Origin: JADKAV01 sp963733395
GTDB taxonomy: Bacteria > Actinomycetota > Actinomycetes > S36-B12 > UBA10799
DNA: 64,000 bases
Assembly: GCA_963733395.1 (NCBI GenBank)
Contig: CAVTCZ010000003.1
Location: 62,001 to 126,000, forward strand
Reading direction: 5' to 3'
The notes beneath the pieces are model-generated. The model was not told the DNA's origin. It saw only the letters and a program-made list of their open reading frames with translations, and searched no databases. Position 1 is the stretch's first letter; each line of letters begins with the position of its first letter. The translations under genes and the position numbers were made by a program. Below, one piece after another: positions 53,254-62,749 of the stretch.

Positions 53254-55182
53254 GTGCCCAACCGTCTCGCCCAGTCGAGTTCCCCGTATCTGCAGCAGCA
53301 CGCCGACAACCCGGTGGACTGGTGGACCTGGTGTGACGAGGCGTTCGTGGAAGCCCGCGAGCGGGGCGTGCCAGTGCTGCTGAGCATCGGCTACGCCGCG
53401 TGCCACTGGTGTCACGTGATGGCCCACGAGTCGTTCGAGGACGCAGGCACCGCGGCGTACATGAACGAGCACTTCGTCAGCATCAAGGTGGACCGGGAGG
53501 AACGCCCGGATGTGGATGCCGTCTACATGGCGGCCACGACCGCCCTGACCGGTCACGGCGGCTGGCCGATGACAGTGTTCCTGGACCAGGAGCGCCGGCC
53601 GTTCTACGCCGGGACGTACTTCCCGCCCGAACCGCGGTCCGGGATGCCCAGCTTCCGGCTGGTACTGGAGGCGATCGCGGACGCGTGGCAGCAGCGCCGG
53701 GACCAGATCTCCACCGCTGCCGCGCAGATCGCGGCCAGCCTGGACGAACCCCTGCCGGCCGTTCGCGCACTGGATGCGGCGTTGGCCGACCAGGCCCTGT
53801 TCGGCCTGCAGTCCGCCTTCGACTCGCGCTTCGGGGGTTTCGGGGGTGCCCCGAAATTCCCGCAAGCTGCTGTGTACGAGTTCCTGCTGCGCCACCACGG
53901 GCGAACCGGTGAGCCGTCCAGCTTGGCGATGGCCGAACAGTCGCTGACCGCCATGGCCGCAGGTGGCATGTTCGACCAGATCGGTGGCGGTTTCGCCCGG
54001 TACAGCGTCGACGCCCGCTGGCTGGTTCCGCACTTCGAGAAGATGCTCTACGACAACGCGTTACTGCTGCGGGTCTACCTGCACTGGTGGCGGCAGACCG
54101 GCTCTGAGTTCGCCCACCGGGTGGTCGCCGAGACCGCCGAGTTCCTGCTACGGGAGCTGCGCACGGAACAGGGCTGCTTCGCCGCGTCCCTGGATGCCGA
54201 TTCACAGGGTCGGGAGGGGGCGTTCTACGTCTGGACGCGCGAGGAGGTTGTGGCTGCCGGTGGCGACCCCGAAGCACTGGGCGTGACGGACGAGGGCACG
54301 TTCGAGCACGGCACGTCGGTGTTGCAGTACCCGGTTGCGCCCGGCCCCGAGTGGCCGCAGGTGCGTCAGCGCCTTCGGGAGGTCAGGGACCAGCGGCCGC
54401 GGCCGGCCCGCGACGACAAGGTGGTCCTGGCCTGGAACGCCTGGACCATCAGCGCGCTGGCCGAGGCGGGGGCGTTGCTCGACGAGCCCGGGTGGGTCGC
54501 GGCGGCAGTCACCTGCCGGGATGCGCTGTGGGACATCCATGCCGAGGGCGCGACCCTGTACCGGGTATCCCGCGACGGTTCCCGCGGTCCGGCGCTGGCG
54601 GTCCTCGAAGACCTCGCGGCCCTGGCAAACGCCGAGTTCACGCTGAGTGCGGTCACCGGGATCGAGCCGCGCCGGGGCTTGCAGCTGGTCGAGCAGTTGA
54701 CCCGGGACTTCCTCGACCAGGGTCGCGACACCGCGGCCACGGATCTGATCGCGTCGGGGGTGGACATGGGCGACAACGCGACCCCAGCGGGCTGGAACCT
54801 CGCGGCTGAGGCCCTGCTCACCGCTTCGGCGCTGACCGGCGATCCGGCGTTGCGCACCCGGGCCGAGGAGGCTCTCGGTCAAGCCGCGCACCTGGTCGGC
54901 CACCCGCAGTTCTGGGGTCACGGGTTGTCGGTGCTCGAGGCGTGGCTGGACGGGCCGCGGGAGGTGGCCGTCATCGGGCCGGTGGGTTCTGTGCTGCACA
55001 CGACAGCGTTGGCAGGGACGGCGCCCGGCGTGGTCGTGGCCACGAGCGGGCCCTTGTGCGAGGGGCGCCCGGCCATCGACGGCCAGGACACCGCGTATGT
55101 GTGCCGGGGTTTCGTGTGCGACGCGCCGACCACCGACGCGCAGGTGCTGGCGGGGCAGGTGGGGGCGCGACTGGACCGGTGA
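53254..55182 (+). CDS. thioredoxin-domain protein YyaL (DUF255/SSP411 family)
   Basis: The 642-residue protein starts NRLAQSSSPYLQQHADNPVD, the family-defining segment, followed by a thioredoxin-like domain with YAACHWCHVMAHESFED (CxxC) and an alpha/alpha-barrel domain (GGAPKFPQAAVYEFLLRHHG, DDKVVLAWNAWTISALAEAG) resembling N-acyl-glucosamine 2-epimerases. The function is not established. Unbroken and full length. Its start is divergent from the quinone reductase gene. Confidence 0.9.
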   Translation: MPNRLAQSSSPYLQQHADNPVDWWTWCDEAFVEARERGVPVLLSIGYAACHWCHVMAHESFEDAGTAAYMNEHFVSIKVDREERPDVDAVYMAATTALTGHGGWPMTVFLDQERRPFYAGTYFPPEPRSGMPSFRLVLEAIADAWQQRRDQISTAAAQIAASLDEPLPAVRALDAALADQALFGLQSAFDSRFGGFGGAPKFPQAAVYEFLLRHHGRTGEPSSLAMAEQSLTAMAAGGMFDQIGGGFARYSVDARWLVPHFEKMLYDNALLLRVYLHWWRQTGSEFAHRVVAETAEFLLRELRTEQGCFAASLDADSQGREGAFYVWTREEVVAAGGDPEALGVTDEGTFEHGTSVLQYPVAPGPEWPQVRQRLREVRDQRPRPARDDKVVLAWNAWTISALAEAGALLDEPGWVAAAVTCRDALWDIHAEGATLYRVSRDGSRGPALAVLEDLAALANAEFTLSAVTGIEPRRGLQLVEQLTRDFLDQGRDTAATDLIASGVDMGDNATPAGWNLAAEALLTASALTGDPALRTRAEEALGQAAHLVGHPQFWGHGLSVLEAWLDGPREVAVIGPVGSVLHTTALAGTAPGVVVATSGPLCEGRPAIDGQDTAYVCRGFVCDAPTTDAQVLAGQVGARLDR

Positions 55183-55245
55183 GACCGGTGCTCGGGGTTT
55201 GTTGGCCGGTCCGGCCGGCGTCCGCCCGCGGGTCGTGTGGGCACT

Positions 55246-55315
55246 TGGTGAGCAGTTGTCCCGTTGGTGAGCGAATGCACGCGTGTCTTTGCTAACCAGG
55301 GGGACAACTTCTAAC
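55246..55315. repeat. GTTAG/GTGAG array with ACGCGTG loop
   Basis: GGTGAGC units begin at 55247 and 55266 (19 nt), and mirrored CTAAC boxes at 55292 and 55311 (19 nt). GTTGTCCC (55256-55263) pairs with GGGACAAC (55301-55308), and the loop GCGAATGCACGCGTGT is identical to that at 12333. The element separates the convergent yyaL and epoxide hydrolase-like genes. Confidence 0.75.
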
Positions 55316-55358
55316 GAACGGCACCAACGTCCCTCGGCAACCGCGCGGTCCGGGGGGG

Positions 55359-56198
55359 TCAGGCCGGTCCGAGCCAGTTCAGCAGCGCCTTCGTCACCTT
55401 CTCCGGTGCCTCGTTCTGCACGAAATGGCCGGCATCTTCGATCAGCACGATCTGCGGTTCGTTGCCGTATGCGATGGCCCGCCGCAACGACTGCGGCGCG
55501 ATCATCGACAAGCTCAGGAAGCGGTCCTTGGTGCCCCAGATGATGAGGATCGGCAGCGCGATCGGTGGCAGGTTCCGCGGCGGGTGCCGCAGTGCGCCGC
55601 GGTACCAGTTCACGGGACCCCTGGCATCCTCAGGGGTGGCGAAGGCCGCCACGTACGGTGCGAGGTTCTCGTGGTTCCACGCCTCGCGGTTGTAGGAACC
55701 CCCGATCAGGGCCCCCGGGATGCTCTTGACGACGAACTTCTCCGGGAGTTTCGGGATCTGGAAGAAGAGCATGTACCAGGACTTGGCCAGTTGGGCGGGA
55801 TTGGTGCGCAGTTCGTGGAACAGGACCACGGGCGGCGGGCAGTTCATGGCGACGAGTCGCTCCACCCGTTCCGGATGCAGGTGGGCCAGGGTCCAGGCGA
55901 CGCCGCCGCCCCAGTCGTGGCCGACCACGACCGCCTTCTCCGCGCCCATCGCGTCGATCATCGACACGACGTCGGCGGCCAGGTCGGCGGTCGCGTAGGA
56001 GCCGTCCTTGACCGAACCTGCGTAGCCCCGCTGGTTCGGCGCGAGGACCCGGTAGCCGGCTTCGGCCAGGGCCGGGATCTGATGGCGCCAGGAGACGTTG
56101 AGTTCGGGGAACCCGTGCAGCAACACGACCAGCGGGCCGTCCTCCGGGCCCTCGATGATCGACTCGAAATCGCCACGGGAGGTGTGCAGGAGGGGCAT
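55359..56198 (-). CDS. epoxide hydrolase-like alpha/beta hydrolase
   Basis: The 279-residue protein has the epoxide hydrolase signatures: VVLLHGFPELNVSWRHQIPA (HGxPE oxyanion loop), the nucleophile Asp in VVVGHDWGGGVAWTLAHLHP, NQRGYAGSVK, and a C-terminal His in IEDAGHFVQNEAPEKV. The nucleophile Asp supports epoxide or haloalkane chemistry rather than ester hydrolysis. I choose ATG 56198 (MPLLHTSRG). The 260 bp upstream, to the sirtuin stop at 56461, hold no gene I can support. Confidence 0.85.
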   Translation of the reverse strand: MPLLHTSRGDFESIIEGPEDGPLVVLLHGFPELNVSWRHQIPALAEAGYRVLAPNQRGYAGSVKDGSYATADLAADVVSMIDAMGAEKAVVVGHDWGGGVAWTLAHLHPERVERLVAMNCPPPVVLFHELRTNPAQLAKSWYMLFFQIPKLPEKFVVKSIPGALIGGSYNREAWNHENLAPYVAAFATPEDARGPVNWYRGALRHPPRNLPPIALPILIIWGTKDRFLSLSMIAPQSLRRAIAYGNEPQIVLIEDAGHFVQNEAPEKVTKALLNWLGPA

Positions 56199-56460
56199 GG
56201 CTCCATGGTCGCACCCCGCTGTTCCGCGGGGCGACGACGTCCGGGGTCGGCGGCCAGGGCCCCCGTGTCGGGGCGTCGCTGTTGGCTGGACGGGCTTGAC
56301 GTTGCGTGCCTGTCCGGCTGGTTCGTCACGAAGGTGCGCGGTCGAACCGCGGCGGCCCGCAACGTCGTGACAAACCGCCCTGCGGACCCCGCAGCCATCG
56401 GTTACAGGTACACGCCGCCGCGGTCCGGGATCGCCGGCCAGGTGGGGATCATCGTGCCTA

Positions 56461-57194
56461 TCAGTCCAGCAACGTTGCGGCCACCACCGGCAGTGCTTGC
56501 CCGATCGGTGTGCGGACGACAAGATCGGCCTGCTCGTCGTACGGGGTCGGGGCGTCGTTGACGATGGCCAGGTGCTTGGACATCTCCGCCAGGCCTGCGA
56601 CGGGCATCACGGTCAGCGTGGTGCCGATGGCGACCAGCAGGTCGGCCTGGCGGGCGGCGTCGATGGCGGCGTCCAGCACCTGCCGGTCGAGGTGCTGGCC
56701 GAAGGAAACGGTGGCGGTCTTGAGGATTCCGCCGCACAACAGGCACCGCGGATCGGGTTCGTCGCGCTGCAAGGGTCTCGGGCGTCGGCGTGCGGTGGCC
56801 ACAATCGAGGCACTCGATCTCCCAGATCGTTCCGTGGAGTTCCAGCACGTCCGCCGACCCCGCCCTGCTGGTGCAGCCCGTCGATGTTCTGGGTGAGGAT
56901 CTCGCCGAGCCGTCCGGCCTGCTGCAATGAGGTGAGAGCGCGGTGTCCGGTGTTGGGCTGCGCGGTCCAGTTCGGGTGGTTGCGCCTGGCCTCCCAGGCG
57001 CGGCGGCGCACCTCGGGGTCCTCCACGTAGGTCTGGATGTCGAACATCACCGATGTGTTGGGATCCCGGGTCCACAGGCCGTTGGGCCCTCGGAAGTCGG
57101 GGATGCCGGAGTCCGTGCTCATGCCGGCGCCGGTGAGCACCACAACCCGCTCGCTGTCGGCCCACAACTGCGCGAGGTCGTGCGTGGGGGTCAT
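56461..57194 (-). CDS. cobB: NAD-dependent protein deacylase (sirtuin), two frameshifts
   Basis: Sirtuins remove acyl groups from lysines using NAD. The piece from ATG 57194 has VVLTGAGMSTDSGIPDFRGP and ILTQNIDGLHQ. After an indel near 56855 another frame gives VLELHGTIWEIECLDCGHRT (catalytic His, zinc Cys pair). After one near 56770 the third gives CLLCGGILKTATVSFGQHLD, then DLLVAIGTTLTVMPVAGLAE. All catalytic and four zinc residues are present, so the enzyme is probably intact and the indels are likely errors. Confidence 0.85.
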
Positions 57195-57252
57195 GCCTGC
57201 AGTATCCCTGTTGTTGGGCGCCAGCAGGTGGTCGCGGGCGTATTGGCATCCG

Positions 57253-57284
57253 GTTGCCCTCGACACGCCGCGCGGAGGGGCAAC
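57253..57284. terminator. hairpin downstream of the P-type ATPase gene
   Basis: GTTGCCCTC (57254 onward) pairs with GAGGGGCAAC (57275-57284) with one bulge and a GC-rich loop. It lies 30 bp past the stop of the minus-strand ATPase gene and upstream of the sirtuin gene. No U-tract. Confidence 0.5.
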
Positions 57285-57313
57285 AACGTGACAGAACGGC
57301 AGCCGCGCAGCGA

Positions 57314-59588
57314 TCACGCTCGCGGCTCCCGCCAACGGCTCACCACCCTGGAGGTCACCAGCACCAGCCCGGCGCCGATCCCCCCGATCACGAGCGTGGC
57401 CGCGCCCTCGCTGTCCGGCGACAGGCTCAAGGCGAACAGTTGCGACAGCGGCGGGATGAACAGCACCAGCAGGAACGCGCCGATCATCGACAGCACGATC
57501 GCCGCCCGGATCGGGTTCATCGGTCGGGCCGACACGGCGAGTACCGTCACCGTCACCATGAACAGCGCGATGGTGGCGTCCACCCGCGCCTCGTCGACGT
57601 TCTCGAGTTGCAGGGCGGCGTAGTAGGCGCCGAAGGCGGTGCCGGCGGCGATCACCCCGCACGGGACGGCGAAGACCATGACCCGCTGGAAGAACCCGGG
57701 CCGGAACCGCTCGGCGTTGGGCATGAGCGCCAGGAAGAACCCCGGGATGCCGATCGTCAGGGCGCTGATCAAGGTCAGGTGCCGGGGGAGGAAGGGGAAG
57801 GGCACCGCCGCGACGCCGGTGGCCAGGGCCAGCAGCAGCGCGTACATGCTCTTGGTGAGGAACACGTCGGAGACCCGTTCGATGTTCCCCAGGATCCGGC
57901 GGCCCTCTGCGACCACGTCCGGCAGGCTCGCCCAGCGGCTGTCCAGCAGGACGAGTTGGGCCACCGCCCGGGTCGCCGGCGATCCGGAGCCCATCGCGAT
58001 CCCGAGGTCGGCGCGCTTGAGTGCGAGCACGTCATTGACCCCGTCGCCGGTCATGGCCACCGTGTGTCCTTCGGCGCGCAGAGCGTCGACCATGTCCTGC
58101 TTCTGGTCGGGGTCGACCCGGCCGAACACGCTGGCCTGCTCCACGGCAGCCACCGGGTCCTGCTGCCGGGCGTCCACCGGGTGCTCGGCCCCCGGCACCC
58201 CGGCGCGTTCGGCGATCGCCCCCACGGTGGCGGCGTTGTCCCCGGAGATCACCTTGACGGCCACTTCCTGGGCCAGGAAGTACGACACGGTCTGTGCGGC
58301 GTCGGAGCGCAACTGCTGGTCGATCACGACCAGCGCCTCGGCTGTCAGCGGTGGCAGGGGTTGATCCGCGCTCACCGGCTGCGTGCTGCTCGCCAGCAGC
58401 AGCACCCGGGCGCCGGTCCGCGCGAGTGCGCCGGTGTCGATCGTGGGCGCCACCACGTCGGGGGCACCGATCACCCACCAGCGCTCCCCGATGCGCGCCG
58501 CCGACCACTTGCGGGCTGACGAGAACGGCACGGACTCGTCGACGGGCCGGGCGTCCGGGAACTCCCGGGCCAGCGCGAGCATCGTGGGATTCGGGTGCTT
58601 CTCGGCAGCGGCGATCGCGCCGAGCACCGGTCCCACCTCGGCGCCGGACAGCGGCACGACCTCCTGCAGGCTCATCCCCGGAGCGGTCAGGGTGCCGGTC
58701 TTGTCGACGCACACGACATCCACCCGGGCCAGCGTCTCCACCGCCGGCATGTCCTGGATCAGCGCGTGCCGTTTCGCCAGTCGCACCACGCCCACTGCCA
58801 TGGCGATGCTGGTGAGCAGCACCAGTCCCTCCGGGACCATCGTCACCACGCCCGCGATGGCGCCGCGGATGGCCTCGGGCAGGCTCTGATCGGCCTGCAA
58901 CTGGCTGTACGTCAGCAGTGCCCCGATCGGGATCAGGGCGTAGCTGATGTAGCGGATGAAGCGGTTGATCGAATCGCGCAGCTCCGAGTCCGTGGTCTGG
59001 AACTTCTTCGCCTGCGCGGTGAGCCTGCCCGCGAACGAATCTGCGCCCACCCGGGTGACCCGGTACTGCGCCGATCCGGCCACGACGAAGGACCCCGACA
59101 TCAGTTCGTCGCCGACGGTCTTGAACACCGGATCCGCCTCCCCGGTGAGCAGGCTCTCGTCGACCTCCAGGCCAGTCGTCTGCCAGGGCCTCCCCGTCGA
59201 CGGCGATCTGGTCCCCGGTGGACACCAGCACCACGTCGTCCACCACCAGTTCGCGCATGCTCACGGTGGTGGCCGCGCCATCGCGCACGACGGTGGGGCG
59301 GAACTCGTTGAGCAGCGACAGGGCCGCCAGCGTGCGGGCGCTGCGGTACTCCTGGATGGTCCCGATCAGGGTGTTGAACACGATCACGAATCCGAACAGC
59401 GCGTCCTGCCAGGGGGCCACGATCATCATGGCGACCCACAGGGTCCCGATCAGGGCGTTGAACCAGGTGAGGGTGTTGGTCCGGATGATGCTGGCCAGAC
59501 TGCGGCTGCCGGTGTCGCGGACGTTGTTGACCTGGCCCGCGGCCACCCGGGCGCGGACCTCGTGGCTGGTCAAGCCCTGCTGGGCCAC
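57314..59588 (-). CDS. cation-transporting P-type ATPase (CtpE-like), one frameshift
   Basis: The protein of about 758 residues has an actuator domain (LNEFRPTVVRDGAATTVSMR), membrane helices with MVPEGLVLLTS, the phosphorylation site VVCVDKTGTLTAPG, the hinge AMTGDGVNDVLALKRADLGI and six C-terminal helices. The PEGL motif and overall order fit CtpE-type Ca2+ ATPases of actinobacteria; the ion is not provable from sequence. An indel near 59183, just before the actuator TGE-type loop, splits the frame. GTG 59588 gives AQQGLTSHEVRARVAAGQVN. Confidence 0.85.
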
Positions 59589-59808
59589 TGTGACGTCGAT
59601 GCCGACCAGGCTAGTGAGATCGGCGGCCGATCGCTGCTGACCGCGGGGGCGAATCCCTGGGTCGGATCATGTGGACGGGCGTATTCTGGAAGTGGGTGCC
59701 CGGGGGCGACGAACGCGATGGGAGTCTCCTGGAGGCGCACGGATGCGGATTCGTGACCATCTGCGCGACCACCCGCGGTGCGACCCACCCGATTAAGGGG
59801 GGTTGATC

Positions 59809-60261
59809 ATGTTCCTGCGGATTCGTTTCATCATCGGAGTCCTCGTCGCCTCGCTCGCCCTGGTGGCCACCTCACTGGTCTCAGGAGCGTCCGCTGGAGC
59901 CGTCGACGCGCCAGCCCCACCCACTGCGCCAGCGGTGGCGGCGTACTACAACTACTACGGCGCCATCTCCCTGGCGATGACCGGAGGTGCGGTGGGCTGG
60001 GCGTACGACTACGGGACGAAGTGGCAAGCGCTGCGCAGCGCCCAGAGGGCGTGCAAGTCGCGCTCCAGTTACCCGTGGTCGTGCGAGAAGATCGCCTGGG
60101 TGCGCAACGGGTGTCTGGCGGTCGCCGTCAGTGGGATCGGTGACGACATCGACTACTACGGCTGGGGCGTTGCGAACACCAAGCGGCAGGCCTACTGGCG
60201 GGCGCTGGACGAGTGCGGCTACGGCTGCGTGAAGCGCGCTTACACCTGCACGACCCACTGA
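59809..60261 (+). CDS. secreted DUF4189 protein
   Basis: The 150-residue product has a signal peptide (RIRFIIGVLVASLALVATSL to an AGA/VDA site), then YYNYYGAISLAMTGGAVGWA and several Cys residues (AQRACKSRSSYPWSCEKIAW, ECGYGCVKRAYTC). Alternating aromatic segments and paired cysteines fit the exported DUF4189 family of unknown function. ATG 59809 has AAGGGGGG about 6 bp before it. The 220 bp upstream hold no gene. Confidence 0.8.
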   Translation: MFLRIRFIIGVLVASLALVATSLVSGASAGAVDAPAPPTAPAVAAYYNYYGAISLAMTGGAVGWAYDYGTKWQALRSAQRACKSRSSYPWSCEKIAWVRNGCLAVAVSGIGDDIDYYGWGVANTKRQAYWRALDECGYGCVKRAYTCTTH

Positions 60262-60268
60262 GGCAATG

Positions 60269-60396
60269 GGCGGGCCTCAGGGTCGCCCATCGGCGCCCCG
60301 ATAGGCCCGCCGAGCCGGGCTGACCCACGGTGGTGCCGTGCGGCCGAAACGTCCGGCCGATTCCGGCCACCCTTGGCCGGAATCGGCCGGACGTTT
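60269..60396. repeat. nested hairpins with a 23-bp perfect stem
   Basis: AAACGTCCGGCCGATTCCGG begins a 23-base arm (60347-60369) that is exactly mirrored at 60374-60396 with a 4-nt loop. A weaker pair (GGCGGGCCT at 60269, AGGCCCGCC at 60303) precedes it. GGGTCGCCCATCGG (60280) is repeated with one change at 60405. The structure lies between the convergent DUF4189 and EamA stops and would be a strong two-way terminator. Confidence 0.75.
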
Positions 60397-60448
60397 GCAC
60401 AATGGGTCGCCCGTCGGCAGGTGAGTTGCCCGGACCAGCGGCCACCAG

Positions 60449-61407
60449 TTAATCCACCACGGCGACGGTGGGGTGTTCGGCCCGGCTCAGCAGGGCCATC
60501 GTGATGCCCGCCAGCACGAGCACGGCGCCGAACACCTGGAAGACGGTCAGTCTCTCGTCGAACCACCACCACCCGATGGCCGCCGACCCCACCGGCTCCA
60601 GCATCGCCAGCACGCTGACGGTGGTGGCCGGGACCCAGCGCATGGCAGCGGTCTCGGAGGCGAACGGGACCACCGTGCCGAACGAGACGATCCACAGCAG
60701 CAGCACCCCGATGCCCACCACGGCCGAGCCGAGGGCCGCCGGCAGCACGACGTCGGTGCCGTAGTCCACCTGCCACACCGGGACGATCCGGGGCACGAAC
60801 AGCGCGGCGGCCATCCAGCCGGCGCGGCGATCGCGAACCCCCAGAAGCTGACCACGAACGGGTCATGGTCGGCGACCAGTCGCTCGCCGACGACGAAGTA
60901 CACCGCGAAGCACCAACCGGCGACGAGTGCGCTGACCAGCCCGATCGGGTCCAGGTCGCCGAGTTGGGCGCCGGCGACGATCGCCAGACCGCTGAACGTG
61001 ATCGCCAGCGCCGGCCACAGGATCGGCCGGACGGGCTGCTTCTGCACGAACCGCGCCCACAGAGCGACCCATAGCGGCGCCAGGAACTCGATCAGGATGG
61101 CCAGGCCGATCGGGATGCGGGCGATGGCCTCGAAGTAGAAGGACTGCAGTAGTCCCAGTCCCACCAGTCCGTAGAGCAGCAACCGTGGCCAGTGCTCGCG
61201 TGCGATGCCGATTCGCGACCGCCGCCCGGTGAGCGCGATGATCAGCAGCAGCAGGACCGCGGCCCCGATCGCGCGGAGTTCCGCCAGGGTCCACGCGCCG
61301 ATGCCGGCGTCGAGGACGAGCCGGGACACGCCGGCGTTGATCGAGAAGCCGATGACCCCCACCAGCACCAGGGCGTAGCCCAGTTGCGCGTTCCGGCTGC
61401 GGGTCAC
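60449..61407 (-). CDS. EamA-family (DMT) transporter, one frameshift
   Basis: Ten hydrophobic helices in two EamA repeats are visible: the first (NAQLGYALVLVGVIGFSINA, LGLLQSFYFEAIARIPIGLA, AILIEFLAPLWVALWARFVQ) and the second (VVGIGVLLLWIVSFGTVVPF, ATTVSVLAMLEPVGSAAIGW). These proteins export amino acids or other small metabolites. An indel near 60812 separates helices 6 and 7. GTG 61407. The M20 peptidase stop lies 3 bp upstream on the same strand. Confidence 0.82.
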
Positions 61408-61410
61408 CGG

Positions 61411-62544
61411 TCAAGTATGTCCGGGCGCCTGCAGCCATTCGGTGAGCACATCCCGGCAGGTCAGCACCTGCGAGAGGGGCACTTCCTCGTCGTCGCTGTG
61501 TGCCAGTGCGGCGTCCCCGGGCCCGTACAGGACGGTCGGGATGCCGGCGGCCAGCAGTTGTCGCAGGTCCGAGCCGTAGGTCACGCCGAGCACGTCGGGG
61601 TCGGTGCCCGTGACCTTGTGGTGCGAGGCTGCCAGGGTCTTGACCAGCGGATGGTCCACGTCCAGGCCGGCGGCGGCGAACCGGCCGCCGAACCAGTCGA
61701 TCAGGGCGCCGGTGCCGACGAGTGCCTGCTCGAACGCGGCGGTGGCAGCTTCGAGGCGCTCGCCGAGGCGCACGCCGTAGCGGCCCTCCAGATGGACCTG
61801 CGCCATGACCGTGGACGGCCAGTCGCCGCCCTCGATCCGCCCGATGCTGATGGGGTAGGCGATGGGCCAGGAGGCGAGGATCTCGGGCACCTGCGCGTTG
61901 CGCTGCTGTTCCAGGTCCCGCAGTCGCCGCATGATCTCGGGGACCGCTTCCAGTGCGTTGTGCCCGTCCCAGCGGCGGGCGCCGTGCGCCGCCACCCCGG
62001 GCAGGGTGATCCGGAACGTGAGCGAACCGGCGTTGGCTGGGACGATGGCCAGGCCGGTGGGTTCTCCGATGATGCACATCTGCGCGGTGAGCCCGTGCCG
62101 CAGGGCCAGGAACGCGCCGATGCCACCGTCTTCCTCGCCGCTCACAGCGCACACCGCGACGTCGCCGCCGGCGGCCCGGGCGGCGTACATCCCCGCCACC
62201 AGCCCGGACTTCATGTCCACGGCGCCGCGCCCGGCCACCGTGTCGCTTCCGACAGTTGGGCCCGGGCCGCCGGGTACGACGTCGGTGTGTCCCAGGATCA
62301 GTCTCGCGCCGCTGCTGCCCGGCGGCTTGCCGATCACTCCCGTGACCGCGGTCCGCCGGACCTCCATGCCCGGGTAGTCGGAGTCGTCGGCGGCGGTCGC
62401 AGCGTCGTCGACCCACACGTCCACGTCCCAGCCCCAGGAGCGCATGGTGTCGGCAACCCAGCGTTGGGCCTGTGCCTCTGCCGCCGTGCCGCCGACCGAG
62501 GCGATACCGAGCAGGTCCCGCAGGTCGGCGAGCATCGCGTCCAC
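61411..62544 (-). CDS. M20-family peptidase/deacylase (ArgE/DapE type)
   Basis: The 377-residue protein has the di-zinc ligand pattern: His in LILGHTDVVPGG, Asp in GRGAVDMKSGLVAGM, the EE pair in CAVSGEEDGGIGAFL, and a late Asp/His set (IGEPTGLAIVPANAG, PGDAALAHSDDEEVPLSQVL). It hydrolyses N-acyl amino acids or small peptides; ArgE, DapE or a carboxypeptidase are all possible. GTG 62544 gives VDAMLADLRDLLGI. It is 3 bp from the EamA exporter gene, so enzyme and exporter may share a substrate. Confidence 0.85.
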   Translation of the reverse strand: MDAMLADLRDLLGIASVGGTAAEAQAQRWVADTMRSWGWDVDVWVDDAATAADDSDYPGMEVRRTAVTGVIGKPPGSSGARLILGHTDVVPGGPGPTVGSDTVAGRGAVDMKSGLVAGMYAARAAGGDVAVCAVSGEEDGGIGAFLALRHGLTAQMCIIGEPTGLAIVPANAGSLTFRITLPGVAAHGARRWDGHNALEAVPEIMRRLRDLEQQRNAQVPEILASWPIAYPISIGRIEGGDWPSTVMAQVHLEGRYGVRLGERLEAATAAFEQALVGTGALIDWFGGRFAAAGLDVDHPLVKTLAASHHKVTGTDPDVLGVTYGSDLRQLLAAGIPTVLYGPGDAALAHSDDEEVPLSQVLTCRDVLTEWLQAPGHT

Positions 62545-62749
62545 GCTGACAGCCTGCCACGGTGGATGCCGAAGCCAGGGAAGCGCGCCCGGTGCACTTG
62601 ACAGACGTAGCAATGATTCAGGAAACTAGGTTCAAGCGAAGGGGAGTATCCACTTCGTGGGCGTCGTCAGTACGGCCACCGGCCCGGCGCCCACGGACCC
62701 ACCCGGTCAGGAAAGACCTTCGGACCAACACAACCGAAGGAGTCCTTTC

